64,000 bases of DNA, taken from NCBI GenBank assembly GCA_965153455.1, contig OZ234499.1, positions 11,466,271-11,530,270 of the forward strand, read 5' to 3'. The DNA comes from Sphagnum compactum (taxonomy: Eukaryota; Bryophyta; Sphagnopsida; Sphagnales). Positions 62,675 to 64,000 of this stretch are shown here, piece after piece; position 1 is the stretch's first letter; each line of letters starts with the position of its first letter. The notes beneath the pieces are model-generated. The model ran no database searches. It had not been told where the DNA came from and worked only from the letters and a program-made list of their open reading frames with translations. The position numbers and the translations under genes are program-made.

Positions 62675-64000
62675 TAGAAGAAAAGGAAGAAAAACACAAA
62701 GAAAAAAAAATCATAGAGAAGAAAAAAAATGCAAAGAAGGGAGAGAGCTTACCTTTCTTCTCTCTCACTTCTACATTTGGGATGAAGCGCTCCTCTTACT
62801 TTCTCCTCTCCACATTCTTTCAATGTTGAGCTCTTCACTTTTCTCAAACTTTGTGTCTCACGTCTCATTGAAGCTCTGTGCTACTCAAGCTCGGGAGCTC
62901 TCCCGAGCTCTGGAGATGAAATGAGCGGGAAATGAGGTGAGGGAGGTAGGAGGGGGGGAGGGGGGGGATAGGTAGGAGTGGAAAATTTTAAGGCAGAGAA
63001 GAAGGCTAAAAAATCCCTGGGCGGGGGAAGAGGAGGTGTTTTTGATTCATCCTCAAAACGGCTTGAACGGCCTCATCCTGAACTGTTGCACTGGTGGCTG
63101 CTGGTTCACTCCAGCCCTGGCCTGCCCCCATTCGGACAATGGTAAATAAGCAACAGGTCCTCATTGCAGGCAGTACAAATTGGACTCTCCATCCAAGATT
63201 GGTCTCAAGATCCTCCAACACATTTCATTGCTGCCCATTATTTACTTTTGTGTACTGTTATGCACATTTTGAGCCTCTAATAGACACTAGGCATCCATTG
63301 ATCAGGCCAAGGGCAGACAAGGAAAGAAGAAGCAGTACTGGTAGTACCTGCAATGAGGACCCTTTGCTTATGTAACGTCTTCCCATTTTGATGTGGCATT
63401 CAGCTTCTTGAAGAAGCCAAGCGTTTTGTCCTTTCAGAAGGTATGAAAATGAAAGGGTAGGAGGTTATAGGTAGAAGCATTGTGGGAGAGTTGTCTTTGC
63501 AGGTAGTGTGATGTACGTGGATCAGACTGAACCCTCACCTGCCAGTGATCCACTGGATAGCCCTTAAGGCTCAGTTGTGGATGAACCTCAACTGAGTTAA
63601 CATCTGGTTTCACATTGCTAACTCATTCTGATGTAGGTCCTATATATAGGCAGCTAGGTAGGAGAATGGGTGACTAGGTACTAGGTAAATAAATGGTTTA
63701 CAGTTTAAACAGAGGTAAGAGCTTTCACTACCATGGCTAGCTAGTAGTGAGAAAAACAACTGGGGTAACCACCATGGCTAGCTAAGGAACTGGAACTCGA
63801 CAGAAATTTGTTTCCTGATCACTTACAAAATCCATCCTTCGTGGTGCACTGGTGAGTGCTGGTTCACTCTGGCCCATCTGATGTGATGTGGGTAACAAGT
63901 AGATAAAGAGCTAGGGGAGAGCTTGAAGAGTGGAACCTTAGCAGTGTGCAGAATTCATTCTGGATGAAAGCCAAAGATCAGAGGCATGAGAAAACTCGAT
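62675..64000. other. GC-richer terminal region, possible retroelement, cut by the window end
   Basis: It begins with a purine-rich stretch (62679-62750), then a C/T-rich one with an inverted repeat at 62888-62909 (arms agctcggga / tcccgagct). After 63000 composition rises. Phrases recur: gcactggtg...gctggttcactc near 63089 and 63846, and accatggctagcta near 63731 and 63771. A TATA-like tatatatagg is at 63641. This resembles an LTR or its neighbourhood, but no coding domain or paired repeat is within view. Confidence 0.3.

Overview
The window looks like nuclear DNA of a land plant. It is AT-rich, mobile-element-littered intergenic sequence with three closely related copies of a plant-type 1-Cys peroxiredoxin gene (GT-AG introns, telo-box AAACCCTAA, ABRE-like and RY-like promoter motifs). 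The species cannot be named from the sequence; the proteins do not rule out a bryophyte or another non-flowering lineage.

Layout. 1-16850 is AT-rich sequence without intact genes. It holds a decayed PIF/Harbinger-type element (MYB/trihelix-like remnant near 60-915 and transposase pseudogene 2225-3034), two GC-richer retroelement-like islands (about 3035-3810 and 9900-12350), a CCTA/CTAC simple-sequence field (7118-7870) and one half of a dispersed repeat (13053-13501). Peroxiredoxin copy 1 is on the minus strand (20971-22469). Copies 2 (50407-51903) and 3 (59036-60520) are on the plus strand. Copy 1 with its 3' flank (16851-23080) is an inverted duplicate of 49790-56056. Copy 3 (58156-62674) is a shorter direct duplicate, and the sequence upstream of copy 1 (23355-24252) reappears at 56068-57074 upstream of copy 3.

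24253-36722 is a 12.47-kb insertion, GC-richer than its surroundings, made of Helitrons joined head to tail on the minus strand. It has a 5'-TC end at 36722, CTAG 3' ends at 24891 and 24253, and an A|T target. It carries a broken Rep/helicase gene (27101-31804), tandem repeats, and captured host-gene pieces, including the first exon of an AVT6-like amino-acid transporter. The duplicate segment at 56068-57074 preserves the empty site, so the insertion is younger than the duplication.

36723-49789 is again AT-rich, with a TIR element (36839-37049), a Tourist/PIF-like MITE (37477-37848), a 650-bp TIR element (43814-44463), a Gypsy-like gag remnant (47597-47830) and an hAT-like transposase remnant (about 48590-49075). 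62675-64000 is GC-richer and retroelement-like, and runs off the window.

The only genes I consider functional are the three peroxiredoxins. All three keep the same four-exon structure and a 221-residue frame, but copies 2 and 3 have lost the proline of the PxxxTxxC active-site motif and the G-box present in copy 1. I found no CRISPR array, rRNA or tRNA gene, and no convincing new molecular system. The most informative points are the Helitron concatemer with its empty site, the peroxiredoxin divergence, and a possible cryptic exon in intron 3.
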